The notes under the pieces are model-generated. The model did not search any database. It saw only the letters and a list, made by a program, of their open reading frames with translations, and was not told the origin of the DNA. Below, in pieces: positions 18,457 to 27,927 of a DNA stretch of 64,000 nucleotides. Source of the stretch: Muribaculaceae bacterium (GTDB lineage Bacteria; Bacteroidota; Bacteroidia; Bacteroidales; Muribaculaceae); the NCBI GenBank assembly GCA_022510425.1, contig JAFLTO010000004.1, positions 62,001 through 126,000 of the forward strand, given 5' to 3'. Numbering within the stretch: position 1 is the first letter of the stretch; each line of letters starts with the position of its first letter. Both the position numbers and the translations under genes were made by a program.

Positions 18457-18693
18457 ATGAACGACGTATTAGATACCGAAGAGAGAAGAGACCTTCCTGA
18501 TAGCGTGTTTGGACTTCCCGAAAGAAGAGAATATCCTATGCCTGACGCAGCGCATGTAAGGGCAGCTGAGGCATATTTCAGATATTGTCCTGAAGACTTG
18601 AAACCGAAACTTGCAAGAGCAATCCTAAGGTTTGCAAGGGAATATGGTGTAGATGTTGAAAGTCCTACTATTCTCTCTTATGCTCAGGAATGA
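18457..18693 (+). CDS. Small protein resembling the DUF6582 tail domain
   Basis: The 78-residue protein is charged and soluble. Its middle (FGLPERREYPMPDAAHVRAA) and the helical part after it, with an REYGVDV-type end, resemble the small domain often found at the end of phage head or prohead protease proteins and also alone (DUF6582-like). Here it stands alone with its own promoter. The resemblance is by eye, and function is unknown. Its neighbours are divergent aspS and the convergent S41 protease, with no phage genes nearby. Confidence 0.6.
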   Translation: MNDVLDTEERRDLPDSVFGLPERREYPMPDAAHVRAAEAYFRYCPEDLKPKLARAILRFAREYGVDVESPTILSYAQE

Positions 18694-18735
18694 TTTTCTT
18701 GAGTGTGTAAGATTAGTTATAAAAAATCGTAGAAT

Positions 18736-19803
18736 TTAATTGTTTTGCTCTCCTTCTTCAGGATCTTCATCCGGGAAGGGGAGCGGATTGTCTTTAAGAA
18801 GGTCAATGGCAAAGTCGAGTATGGCGTCCTTACCTTCAGCCAGTTCCTCTTCCGAGGCATGAACTTCACAACCCGGCGAGGGATCAATACCATTTTCAAT
18901 CACATTACCTTCAGCATCTAAAATAGGGCAAGCAGAAAACCTGACACTCCATCCCACTGGCAGTTCTGATGTGAAAGGCATACCTCCTCCACCACCTGTT
19001 TTTGCACCGACAATCCTTACATTCGGGAGGCCTTTCATTACGGAAACGAAATTATTAGCTGCCGAAAAACAAGAACGATTTGTCAAGACTATGATATCAC
19101 CGTCCCATTTAATTCTTCCTTCCTGAGCCGGTTTGTATTCCATAGGATATGGTTCGGAGAAATCATTATGACCGGGTCCGGTCTTATGCATTAAATAACC
19201 CCCGATATACGGTTGGTCAATAAACCTTCCCACCAAAGTGTTGATATTAGTCAAGGCTCCACCGCCATTATCTCTTATATCGATTATCAGGCCACGACTA
19301 TTGTACATCAAAGCCAAAACATAATCCAAGGAAGTTTCGCTTATAGTATTGGAAAATGAGGGATAGTAGATATATGCAATTTCATTTTGAATCTGACGAT
19401 ACATCATGCCGCTTGTGGTGAGCCAATTGAAATTGAGATAATATTGTTCGAGAGTGCGAAGATTGAAATCCTGAGGATAATCGCTCCACCAGTTTCTATA
19501 GTAGCTTGAAGAAAAGCGGGAGGAGAGATTCACATGCCCGTCTTCAAGTTCGTTGAGCATTTGAGCACAGATAAAGAAAAGATCAATTTCAGTGGTTTCG
19601 GGTTCAATATATGCCCTGTAGTTTTCCACCACTTCATTCCAGTTGATATCTTTATCGGCAAAGAAACAATAATGGCGGTCGATAATGTCGGCCAGGGCAT
19701 CAAAATTACCCATCAAAGTATTGTCATAATCAGGATCGTCATGACAGGAACTGATTGTCAGGGTAAAAATTGAAAGTAAAATTGTGAGATATAGATTCTT
19801 CAT
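18736..19803 (-). CDS. S41 family peptidase, lipoprotein
   Basis: The 355-residue protein starts at the ATG at 19803, which gives a signal peptide with lipobox ISSC; the TTG three codons upstream is an unlikely start. The tail-specific protease (S41/CtpA-like) core is visible: LIIDIRDNGGG, nucleophile region TNRSCFSAANNF and the lysine region VGAKTGGGGG. No PDZ domain is evident before the catalytic part. It should act in the periplasm or at the cell surface. It follows the barrel gene by 5 bases. Confidence 0.85.
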   Translation of the reverse strand: MKNLYLTILLSIFTLTISSCHDDPDYDNTLMGNFDALADIIDRHYCFFADKDINWNEVVENYRAYIEPETTEIDLFFICAQMLNELEDGHVNLSSRFSSSYYRNWWSDYPQDFNLRTLEQYYLNFNWLTTSGMMYRQIQNEIAYIYYPSFSNTISETSLDYVLALMYNSRGLIIDIRDNGGGALTNINTLVGRFIDQPYIGGYLMHKTGPGHNDFSEPYPMEYKPAQEGRIKWDGDIIVLTNRSCFSAANNFVSVMKGLPNVRIVGAKTGGGGGMPFTSELPVGWSVRFSACPILDAEGNVIENGIDPSPGCEVHASEEELAEGKDAILDFAIDLLKDNPLPFPDEDPEEGEQNN

Positions 19804-19808
19804 TTGTG

Positions 19809-20663
19809 TCAATAAATGGAATAGATAGCGGACTCAGGTGCGGATCTGTGTTTCTTGAGACCGATTCCTCCGGGAATAACCCCGATAACAAAAGAATTGG
19901 TAATAATTTTTGTATTGAGATTGTTAGCCCATTGAGTATAGACATTCAATCTGTAGCCCAACATCATGGCAGTCTTGCCAAAATCAAGAGTAAAGGAGAG
20001 AAGATTGTCGATCCTGAAGTTATTTCCCCACCATCCTGCATGAGCCAATCCCTTGTGATTTCCCAAATAAATTTCATAATATGTTTCACCGTATCCGGGA
20101 CAGAAGAACACACCCAATGATGGGAGTTTCACTCTATCAGAGACCAAGACGGGGAGCCTTCCGATTTTAAAATGTTTTGATACGGAAGCTGCCAAAGTGA
20201 TCGACAAATTTGCCATGGCCTGGACAGGATTGTTGCTATTTCTTATGAGATAGTAAGCGCCACCGGAGAGATCTATTCCGCCACCCGCAGTGAACTGAAA
20301 GTTGTGAGCAACCCTTTTTCTCCAAGACATGGTCCAGGCGAATTCTCCGTTGAGACCTACCATTCTGGCAGTTTGAGCCGGGTTAAGAAGATTGGAGAAA
20401 TCAGCATTAACGTCAAACTGCATCACGGCTTGTTCCGGATTAAAGGGCATGGCTTTGCTCCAGCTTCCTGACAAGGAATATTGGGTGCCTTTATACCTGA
20501 GAGGAGAAAGATAAGAGGCTTTTACCGTAGTGCCTCCTATTTCAAGGTTATAAAACCCTGTCACCGGTCTGGATGATTCTTTTGCCTCTTGCGAATGGGT
20601 TTTTACCAAAGGAATTAGAATAAGCAAAAACGCAAGTAGAATTTTAACTTTCCCCAGTTTCAT
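19809..20663 (-). CDS. Outer-membrane barrel-like protein (DUF3316-like)
   Basis: The start is placed at the ATG at 20663, just before a signal peptide (VKILLAFLLILIPLVKTHSQ); the frame runs further upstream inside parC. The mature part of about 260 residues alternates strands and turns like a small beta barrel and ends with a basic GGIGLKKHRSAP segment. It resembles Bacteroidales DUF3316 proteins, but that assignment is tentative. It overlaps the 3' end of parC by 20 bases and lies 5 bases before the S41 gene. Confidence 0.6.
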   Translation of the reverse strand: MKLGKVKILLAFLLILIPLVKTHSQEAKESSRPVTGFYNLEIGGTTVKASYLSPLRYKGTQYSLSGSWSKAMPFNPEQAVMQFDVNADFSNLLNPAQTARMVGLNGEFAWTMSWRKRVAHNFQFTAGGGIDLSGGAYYLIRNSNNPVQAMANLSITLAASVSKHFKIGRLPVLVSDRVKLPSLGVFFCPGYGETYYEIYLGNHKGLAHAGWWGNNFRIDNLLSFTLDFGKTAMMLGYRLNVYTQWANNLNTKIITNSFVIGVIPGGIGLKKHRSAPESAIYSIY

Positions 20664-23379
20664 TATCATTCCCTTTGTCTTCTTCATTGAAATTAAACAG
20701 ATCACCTTGCACAACCTTAGGTTTGTGGGGATCTTCCTCTTCGTCATCCTCTTCCGTTGCAATAGCCACCGTTTCTACGACTGGAGGCTCCGGGAAACGG
20801 GTTGGTTCAAGTTCCACAAAAGATTCAATATTATAGTTGGAGATCCTCTTTCCCTTTGCCTTAAAACCTTTTACAGCAATAAACTCCTCAGCATCGATGA
20901 TTACGGGAGGTCTCACAGAGTCGGCCCCGCCGAAATTCACTTCAATTCTCGGGTATGGAGTATCGGTTAGTAACAAGATTTTTGATTCCGGTTCGTTTCC
21001 TACAAATCTTTGAGGTTTCACTGAAGGTTCAAAAGTAAACCTTTTAAGATAAGGATAATGAAGTGAGGCATCATATAGAGCCAAAGTCCAAACTTTATGT
21101 GGGTCAAATTTCTCTATTTTTAGAATGTTGTCATCATAATGGTTAGTGTCTGAGAATGACGAGGTGTAGAATTCACCATCCTTGGTGATTACCAAAACCA
21201 AGTCTTCGCCTTGGAACACCCCGAGCTTATCTCCACGTCCGTCATAATTAAGCCGCAAAACATCGGGGTCGAACCACACTTCTCGTCCCCCCAGAGTGCT
21301 TGTGCCTTTTTCAAGAAGTTTTACATTAGCCACCTGGTATTTTGTGACAAGATTGCCCAAAGAGTCCTTCCCCTTGATATCAAGTTCAGAAAAATCTACC
21401 ACGACATCTTTCACACGAGGGCGACGTCCCGTTTCGTTAGGTTCATCCTTAAGATCAACCTTCACCACCTCAGCTTCGCCATTAGGATTGCAAGAGAGAT
21501 ACTCCACTCGGGAGTCGGGTGCACCCTTTGTGAGATTATAGTCCTTATCGCGGGTAAGGCCTGTTATGAAGAAACGCTTTTTATAAGAATATCCGAGCCA
21601 TTTGTTGTCTTCATCTTTAATGCCGGGCTTGCCGTGACGATAAATCACATTGTAGATAGTGCGTTTGTCTCCTTTCTTGAATAACCCTATATGTATGATT
21701 TTCTTGCCGACATACAATTTCTCTTGTACTTTAACGATCTTGTATGTGCCGTCTTTATATATGATGAGAATATCATCAATATCGGAACATGAGAAAAGGA
21801 ATTCATTGTCTTTAAGGCCCGTGCCTATAAATCCGCCGTTTTTGTCGAAATAAAGACGTTTGTTAGCCTCAGCCACTTTAGCCGCCTGAATTGAATCGAA
21901 CCCACGGATCACAGTTCTACGGGGGTAGTTATCCCCATATTTTTCCTTGAGATGCTTAAACCAATTTATCGTATAGTCGACGATGTGATCAATGTTATCC
22001 TTGAGATTTTCAATTTCAACTTGAAGTTCAGATATTCGTTTATCGGCCTTTTCAGAGTTGAATTTCAGGATCCTGCCCATCTTTATTTCCCAAAGATGAA
22101 GCAAATCATCGTTTGTGATGGGCCGGTAGAAAGAAGGCTTATAAGGGTCGAAGCGTTTATCAAGATGGCTGATAGCTTCTTCCATCGATTCTGCATTCTC
22201 CACTTCCTGATCTTTATACATCCTTTCAGTGATAAAGATTTTTTCCAACGAAAGATTGAGCTGTGATTCCTTAGTTTCATTGAGTTTTATCTCAAGTTCC
22301 TTCTGAAGGAGCTGTAAAGTGCGGTCAACCGAATATTTCAAAAGTTGACTCACCGAAAGGAACTGCGGCTTTTTGTCGACTATCACACAGCAATTTGGAG
22401 AGATACTGACCTCACAGTCAGTAAAAGCATAGAGGGCATCAATAGCTTTGTCGGAAGAGGTGCCGGGAAGGAGATGAACCAAAATCTGTGCCTTGGCTGA
22501 AGTATTGTCATCAACTTTTCTAATCTTAATTTTGCCTTTCTCCATTGCTGAGAGAATAGAACTTATCAAGGTGGAAGTGGTTTTCCCGTAAGGTATTTCA
22601 GTAATTGCGAGAGTTTTGTTATCAATCTTTTCAATTTTAGCTCTCACCTTAATATTCCCCCCTCTTGATCCGTCGTTATATCTTGAAGCATCCATTAGGC
22701 CGCCTGTTTGGAAATCAGGATACAAAGAGAACTCTTCACCTTGTAGATAAGCCATAGCGGCATCCGCTATTTCATTGAAATTATGGGGAAGAATCTTTGA
22801 CGACAGACCTACCGCTATACCTTCCACACCTTGCGACAACAGCAAAGGGAATTTAACCGGCAAAGTCACCGGTTCACGTTTCCTTCCGTCGTAAGACAGT
22901 GTCCATTCTGTGATTTTAGGGTTAAACACCGTTTCAAGGGCGAACTCTGAAAGACGGGCTTCTATGTAACGGGGGGCAGCTGCCGAGTCGCCCGTCAGGA
23001 TATTTCCCCAATTCCCTTGAGTTTCGATAAGAAGATCCTTTTGACCGAGTTGCACCAGAGCATCACCGATTGATGCATCACCGTGGGGGTGGTATTGCAT
23101 AGTGTTGCCCACTATGTTGGCCACCTTATTGAAACGGCCGTCGTCAAGAGTTTGCATCGAATGGAGAATACGACGTTGCACCGGTTTAAGTCCATCCTCA
23201 ATATGAGGGACGGCTCTTTCAAGAATTACATAACTGGCATATTCAAGATACCAATCACGAAACATACCTGTCAAGGCTGTTTTTTTACCACCATTGTCAG
23301 GATTATATCCGTTGGAAAGATGTTCGTTAGTGGGATTATCTTGAGTATTGTCTGCAATGTTGTCTTTATCTTCTGCCAT
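20644..23379 (-). CDS. parC: DNA topoisomerase IV subunit A
   Basis: The 911-residue type IIA topoisomerase A subunit has the catalytic tyrosine in APRYIEARLS (about residue 138) and the winged-helix and QRR quinolone region at the N-terminus (DGLKPVQRRILHSMQ, YHPHGDASIGDALV). The C-terminal beta-pinwheel region is followed by an acidic tail (EEDDEEEDPHKP). The lack of an obvious GyrA-box (QxxGG[RK]GxxG) favours ParC over GyrA. parE is not in view. Two small envelope genes follow in the same direction. Confidence 0.88.
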   Translation of the reverse strand: MAEDKDNIADNTQDNPTNEHLSNGYNPDNGGKKTALTGMFRDWYLEYASYVILERAVPHIEDGLKPVQRRILHSMQTLDDGRFNKVANIVGNTMQYHPHGDASIGDALVQLGQKDLLIETQGNWGNILTGDSAAAPRYIEARLSEFALETVFNPKITEWTLSYDGRKREPVTLPVKFPLLLSQGVEGIAVGLSSKILPHNFNEIADAAMAYLQGEEFSLYPDFQTGGLMDASRYNDGSRGGNIKVRAKIEKIDNKTLAITEIPYGKTTSTLISSILSAMEKGKIKIRKVDDNTSAKAQILVHLLPGTSSDKAIDALYAFTDCEVSISPNCCVIVDKKPQFLSVSQLLKYSVDRTLQLLQKELEIKLNETKESQLNLSLEKIFITERMYKDQEVENAESMEEAISHLDKRFDPYKPSFYRPITNDDLLHLWEIKMGRILKFNSEKADKRISELQVEIENLKDNIDHIVDYTINWFKHLKEKYGDNYPRRTVIRGFDSIQAAKVAEANKRLYFDKNGGFIGTGLKDNEFLFSCSDIDDILIIYKDGTYKIVKVQEKLYVGKKIIHIGLFKKGDKRTIYNVIYRHGKPGIKDEDNKWLGYSYKKRFFITGLTRDKDYNLTKGAPDSRVEYLSCNPNGEAEVVKVDLKDEPNETGRRPRVKDVVVDFSELDIKGKDSLGNLVTKYQVANVKLLEKGTSTLGGREVWFDPDVLRLNYDGRGDKLGVFQGEDLVLVITKDGEFYTSSFSDTNHYDDNILKIEKFDPHKVWTLALYDASLHYPYLKRFTFEPSVKPQRFVGNEPESKILLLTDTPYPRIEVNFGGADSVRPPVIIDAEEFIAVKGFKAKGKRISNYNIESFVELEPTRFPEPPVVETVAIATEEDDEEEDPHKPKVVQGDLFNFNEEDKGNDNETGES

Positions 23380-23457
23380 TCGGTTTTTCTTGATATTTAA
23401 TATGTAAAGTTAATCAAAAAAATCAAAACTGCTGATTCTTCGAGCTGTAGGTTGAAT

Positions 23458-24426
23458 CTATTTCGCAAACTTAGGGTTAAGACAACCTTTTATATCATGA
23501 TATGGAATGACCACAAGAGGGCATCCATCTGAACCCGGTGCCATTGAATACATTTGGTAAATGAAAGCCAATCCATTTTCAAGCACACCCGGATTTGGCA
23601 AAGGAAAATTAGAAATAGTTATTTTAGCATCGTTTCCCGAGGCTTCGTCTCCGGAGAAATTACCAAGCCATACATTCAATGAGTCGATATATTCATTCAC
23701 AGTCTCGATGTTTTCATAAATGGGATATGAATAAGCCATATGCGCAGCCACTTCTTCATGTAATTCAGGAAGTCCCTCGGGTTTTATTATGTCATCTATT
23801 GTAACTTCTTTTCCTGTTTGGAGATCAAAAGTTTTTAGAAAGGATGCAGTGATGCCATGGGCACCTCCGGTGTAACTATAGGAGTATTGTCTGTAAGTTA
23901 CATAGTTATTATCCAGGTAAACGGGATAAATTTGAAAATATATATTAAATGGAGAATTGTAGACAGAGATACTATCGTATTGGGCTTCAAACCCTTTGTT
24001 GAAAACATCAAGAAGCTGTGCAGAGGCTTCTGCATATGTTGAACCCGAGGTTTGAAGAAGTTCAAACGCATTGGGTTCGAGGGATAAAGAATCGCTTATG
24101 AACCCTCCTTCGCTCAGCTGCCGGTGTATAAATTCAAAGATATTTTGATTTATATCTGAATTTACATCAAGAATGGTGAGATTTTGAAAATACAAGAATA
24201 TTTCAGAATTCTCGGAAGTGAAATCATGGTCGAATATAAATCCCGGAATTTTGTCTTTGCCAAATGTCAAGTTTTCGGGAGAGCTTTCGTCATTGGGTTC
24301 TATGGCTTTGAAAACTTGTTCGGCATCCACTTCATAAGGCACAATTTGACGTTGATTGCCGTTGCATGCGATTAAAAACAGGAGGATTAGAGAAAATAAA
24401 GGAGTGAAAATACTTGAAAATTTCAT
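23458..24426 (-). CDS. DUF4163/DUF3298 (RsiV-like) lipoprotein
   Basis: The 322-residue protein has a lipobox (FLIAC, Cys21). The fold is that of RsiV-type lysozyme-binding domains: DUF4163-like N-terminal half, then the hallmark SYTGGAHG and the DUF3298 half (TGKEVTIDDIIKPEG). In RsiV proteins this part senses lysozyme and controls a sigma factor. Here there is no cytosolic anti-sigma part and no sigma gene adjacent, so it is more likely a stand-alone exported binding protein. Confidence 0.8.
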   Translation of the reverse strand: MKFSSIFTPLFSLILLFLIACNGNQRQIVPYEVDAEQVFKAIEPNDESSPENLTFGKDKIPGFIFDHDFTSENSEIFLYFQNLTILDVNSDINQNIFEFIHRQLSEGGFISDSLSLEPNAFELLQTSGSTYAEASAQLLDVFNKGFEAQYDSISVYNSPFNIYFQIYPVYLDNNYVTYRQYSYSYTGGAHGITASFLKTFDLQTGKEVTIDDIIKPEGLPELHEEVAAHMAYSYPIYENIETVNEYIDSLNVWLGNFSGDEASGNDAKITISNFPLPNPGVLENGLAFIYQMYSMAPGSDGCPLVVIPYHDIKGCLNPKFAK

Positions 24427-24537
24427 AGGTTAAATAATCATAAAAACTTCTTTCAGAATGCAAATTTAAATTTAATTTGGTGATGATAGAAAAAGAAAAG
24501 CAAAAAGGATGTCTTTTTTTTCGGTAAATTTGCTTTT

Positions 24538-25263
24538 ATGCAACTCGAATCAGCTTTATATATGATACCGGTGCCTATCAGCGATGGTAAACTAAGTGAT
24601 TTTCTACCTTCGGGTAATTCAGAAATAATCTCCGGTATCCGTCATTTTATAGTAGAGAATGTCAGAACCGCAAGGCGGTTTCTCAAAAAGATGGACCCCT
24701 CGACCGATATTTCCCAACTCACTTTTTATGAGTTGAACGGCCACACCCCTGAAGATGACATATCGGGGTATCTGACTCCGTTGAGGGAAGGGAACCCGAT
24801 GGGAGTTATGAGCGAGGCAGGTTGTCCCGGCGTAGCTGATCCGGGTGCGAAAGTGGTTCTTGCAGCACAAAACGAGGGTTTAAGGATAATCCCTTTGGTT
24901 GGTCCATCAAGTATTTTACTCTCATTAATGGCATCCGGACTGAATGGCCAGAAGTTTGCTTTCCAAGGATATCTTCCGGTTGATACTAAAGAAAGAGATA
25001 AAACTATCCGTGATCTTGAATCACAGAGCCGGCGTTTGGATATGACACAGATATTCATAGAAACCCCGTATAGGAATGAGAAGATGCTCGATAGCCTTCT
25101 TAAAAATCTTGGTGGTGAGACATTGTTGTGTGTCGCTTCCGATGTGACAAACCCACAGGAAAAAATAATAACAAAGCCTGTGAAACGTTGGAAAGAAGAC
25201 AGGTTAAAAATAGAAAAAGTGCCAACGATATTTTTATTTTATTGTCGTGACGGCAAGAAATGA
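24538..25263 (+). CDS. RsmI-like SAM-dependent methyltransferase (tetrapyrrole methylase fold)
   Basis: The 241-residue protein has motifs of the tetrapyrrole methylase superfamily closest to RsmI: SEAGCPGVADPGA and the following PLVGPSSILLSLMASGLNGQ. RsmI 2'-O-methylates C1402 of 16S rRNA. The N-terminus here is VPISDGKLSDF rather than the usual TPIGNLxD pattern, so substrate is less certain than for classic RsmI. It begins ten bases after a TTTG-like element and is followed 10 bases later by the WalJ-like gene. Confidence 0.82.
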   Translation: MQLESALYMIPVPISDGKLSDFLPSGNSEIISGIRHFIVENVRTARRFLKKMDPSTDISQLTFYELNGHTPEDDISGYLTPLREGNPMGVMSEAGCPGVADPGAKVVLAAQNEGLRIIPLVGPSSILLSLMASGLNGQKFAFQGYLPVDTKERDKTIRDLESQSRRLDMTQIFIETPYRNEKMLDSLLKNLGGETLLCVASDVTNPQEKIITKPVKRWKEDRLKIEKVPTIFLFYCRDGKK

Positions 25264-25273
25264 GGTAGAATAA

Positions 25274-26257
25274 ATGGGAAGAAAAAGAATTTCATTTGAG
25301 GGATTAGGTTGTTTGCCTTTTGAAGAATGGGAGACTGAAGAAGTGACTACTCCTAAAAGGAGTGTCTATGATAATATCCGAATCCCGGAAAAAGAGCAAA
25401 ATCATGTTTCTTCCGATGGACTTTTATACTACATATCTTTTGGTTCGGGATCAAGCGGCAACAGTTGTTATGTCGGAACCAGTCAAGGAGGAGTCATTAT
25501 AGATGCAGGAATTAGAGCCGATGAGATTCAGGATAAAATCAAAGCCAACGGAATTGACATAAGAAAAGTGCATGGAATTCTTTTGACCCACGATCATTCC
25601 GATCATGTAAGGTATGCCTATACATTGTTAAGAAACAACAGGCATATGAAGGTGTATTGCACCAACAGAGTATTGAACGCAATACTTCGTAGACATGATA
25701 TTTCAAAAAGAATCAAGGATTATCATATCCCCATTTTTAAAGAAATACCATTTAAAGCAGGCGAATTTGAGATCACGGCTTTCGAAGTGCCTCACGATGG
25801 GAATGACAACATGGGGTTTTCCATAGGATTTCAACAACGGAATTTCGTATTGGCAACAGATATGGGCCAGGTGATGCCAAGGGCACGTTATTATATCAGC
25901 AATGCAGACTACCTGGTTATTGAATCAAATTATGATTTGAAAATGTTGCTTAACGGCAGATATCCGGAATTTCTGAAGGCAAGGATACAGACACCTGTGG
26001 GCCATATGGATAATGACGCTACAGCAGCCTTTTTAAAAGAAATCTATACCCCAAGGATTAAAAATATTTTCCTGTGTCATCTATCAAAAGATAACAACAC
26101 GCCCGAAAAGGCAATAGAAAAAGTTCGCACCGCCCTGGAAGAGGCCGGTGCGAAAGTAGGTTTCGGTATGGAAACTATTGAAGACAGGCAAGCTGATGTG
26201 CAGTTAGTGGCCTTGCCACGATATGATTCAACTCGGCTCTTCGTTTTCCGCCCTTAA
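25274..26257 (+). CDS. Metallo-beta-lactamase fold hydrolase (WalJ/YycJ type)
   Basis: The 327-residue protein has a non-conserved N-terminal extension of about 50 residues and then an MBL fold: FGSGSSGNSCYV, metal motif THDHSDH, VPHDGNDNMGF and the late HLSKDNNT. This set fits YycJ/WalJ proteins, which are 5'-3' exonucleases or act with cell-wall regulation in other bacteria. It follows the RsmI-like gene by 10 bases. Its stop overlaps the convergent acyl-CoA ligase stop by four bases. Confidence 0.85.
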   Translation: MGRKRISFEGLGCLPFEEWETEEVTTPKRSVYDNIRIPEKEQNHVSSDGLLYYISFGSGSSGNSCYVGTSQGGVIIDAGIRADEIQDKIKANGIDIRKVHGILLTHDHSDHVRYAYTLLRNNRHMKVYCTNRVLNAILRRHDISKRIKDYHIPIFKEIPFKAGEFEITAFEVPHDGNDNMGFSIGFQQRNFVLATDMGQVMPRARYYISNADYLVIESNYDLKMLLNGRYPEFLKARIQTPVGHMDNDATAAFLKEIYTPRIKNIFLCHLSKDNNTPEKAIEKVRTALEEAGAKVGFGMETIEDRQADVQLVALPRYDSTRLFVFRP

Positions 26258-27924
26258 TGTGTATATAGGAAACGTTTGATACTCTTTTTCGGAGTCTTTT
26301 CAAACTCGTGTTGCATCAAAATTATTTTTGAAATCTGTTCGTATGGAGCCACAATTTTGTTGAGCTCTTTTCTCACATTTTCCATGATGTCGTCAAGATC
26401 GGCTATTCCATATCCTAATTTATCCACAGCTTCATAGTCTGGATAAACCAGTGCTGCGAGTTTCCCGTCACGTTCCACAACGAGACTCTCGGCCACATAA
26501 GGCATATTATTGAGTTTAGCCTCTATTTCTTCAGGGTAAATATTTTGACCTGAGGCTGAAAGAATCATTGTTTTGTTTCTTCCACGAAGGAACAGCACTC
26601 CATCTTTTGAACGAGTTCCCACATCTCCGGTGTGTAGCCAGCCGTATTTGTCTATGACAGCATCGGTTGCTTCTTTATTTTTATAATACCCTTTCATGCG
26701 GTTGGTCCCTCTCACGCAAATCTCTCCTGGAATGTTTTCTGGATCGTCGGAAATCACTTTTGATTCCATATCAGGGATGGTTTTACCACATGATCCAGGA
26801 ATAAATTCACGCCAGGGAGAATATGAAATCAAGGGTCCACATTCCGTCATGCCATAACCCACTGTGAATGGGAATTTTATTTTATGCAAGAATTCTTCAA
26901 CTTCATGATTGAGGGCTGCGCCTCCCACAATCACTTGTTCGAATTCACCGCCGAAAGCTTCCACTAATTTCTTTCTTATCTTGGAATATATGAGAGAGTC
27001 TAAGAATGGCACGGCCAAAGTCCATCTCATTGTTCCTTTGGATATCAGTGGCAAGATCTGGTTCTTATAGATTTTCTCGAGAATGAGAGGCACACAGATC
27101 ACCAAGTTTGGCTTTACGTCACTCAAGGCCTTTAAAAGCACTCGAGGTGAAGGTATTTTTCCCAAGATGAAGACGTGCACTCCTTGAGCTAAAGGAGTGA
27201 GCATATCGAAAGCACATCCATAGGCATGGGCAAGGGGCAGAAAGGAGAGAGTACGGTTTCCTTGCTCAAAAAGTTTGGCATATATGCCGAAGCAAACGTT
27301 GCCTGATAGGTTTTCTCCCGTGAGCATCACGCCCTTAGAGAATCCGGTGGTGCCTGATGTATAATTGATTTCAGCCACTTCGGAGTTGTCTCTATCGGCA
27401 TATTTGACGTGTTGAGGCTTATAACCGTCGGGATATTTTTTCTTAAAGCGACGTTTTAGAAGCCTGAGGTTGCGGGATAATTCTATGTTGTCTTTCTCAT
27501 ACAATGGTTTTTTCTGTTCGATGCTAATCACACCTTTCACAATCAGGAGCTTTTCAGGCTCGATATGTTCCCAGATTGAATCGGAAATAAAGAGCAGATG
27601 AGCTTCAGAATGATTCACGATATGAGTTATATCCACAGGATTGAAATCAGACAATATGGGCACAATGATAGCCCCATAAGTCACTGTGGCCATGAAAATC
27701 TTCACCCAATTTGCAGAATCTTTTCCACAAAGCGCGATTTTATCACCGGGATTAATGCCTATAGAACTAAACAAAAGATGCACTTTTGCAATTTCTTCGG
27801 CCATTTCGCCATAAGTCTGGGGGGCCGATCCATAGTTTGAAAGAGCCGGCAAATCCCAATACTGAGCAAAACTCTTTTCGTAGAGTTTAATGAAGTTATC
27901 TATTGGAAAGGGTATATTGTTCAT
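26254..27924 (-). CDS. AMP-binding acyl-CoA synthetase (long-chain fatty acid-CoA ligase type)
   Basis: The 556-residue ANL superfamily enzyme has the P-loop YTSGTTGFSKGVML, the GYGMTECGP motif, the hinge LHTGDVG and a C-terminal lysine in the KTPKKSIKRF end. It should activate a fatty acid as acyl-AMP and transfer it to CoA; chain length is not predictable. It follows the POT transporter by 3 bases, so the two are co-transcribed. The 3' end overlaps the opposite MBL gene by four bases. Confidence 0.9.
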   Translation of the reverse strand: MNNIPFPIDNFIKLYEKSFAQYWDLPALSNYGSAPQTYGEMAEEIAKVHLLFSSIGINPGDKIALCGKDSANWVKIFMATVTYGAIIVPILSDFNPVDITHIVNHSEAHLLFISDSIWEHIEPEKLLIVKGVISIEQKKPLYEKDNIELSRNLRLLKRRFKKKYPDGYKPQHVKYADRDNSEVAEINYTSGTTGFSKGVMLTGENLSGNVCFGIYAKLFEQGNRTLSFLPLAHAYGCAFDMLTPLAQGVHVFILGKIPSPRVLLKALSDVKPNLVICVPLILEKIYKNQILPLISKGTMRWTLAVPFLDSLIYSKIRKKLVEAFGGEFEQVIVGGAALNHEVEEFLHKIKFPFTVGYGMTECGPLISYSPWREFIPGSCGKTIPDMESKVISDDPENIPGEICVRGTNRMKGYYKNKEATDAVIDKYGWLHTGDVGTRSKDGVLFLRGRNKTMILSASGQNIYPEEIEAKLNNMPYVAESLVVERDGKLAALVYPDYEAVDKLGYGIADLDDIMENVRKELNKIVAPYEQISKIILMQHEFEKTPKKSIKRFLYTH

Positions 27925-27927
27925 GAT

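Noticed and set aside
23458-24426. Anti-sigma factor (RsiV) assignment for the DUF3298 lipoprotein
   Set aside because: It has a lipobox rather than a cytosolic anti-sigma part with a membrane helix, and no sigma gene lies next to it.
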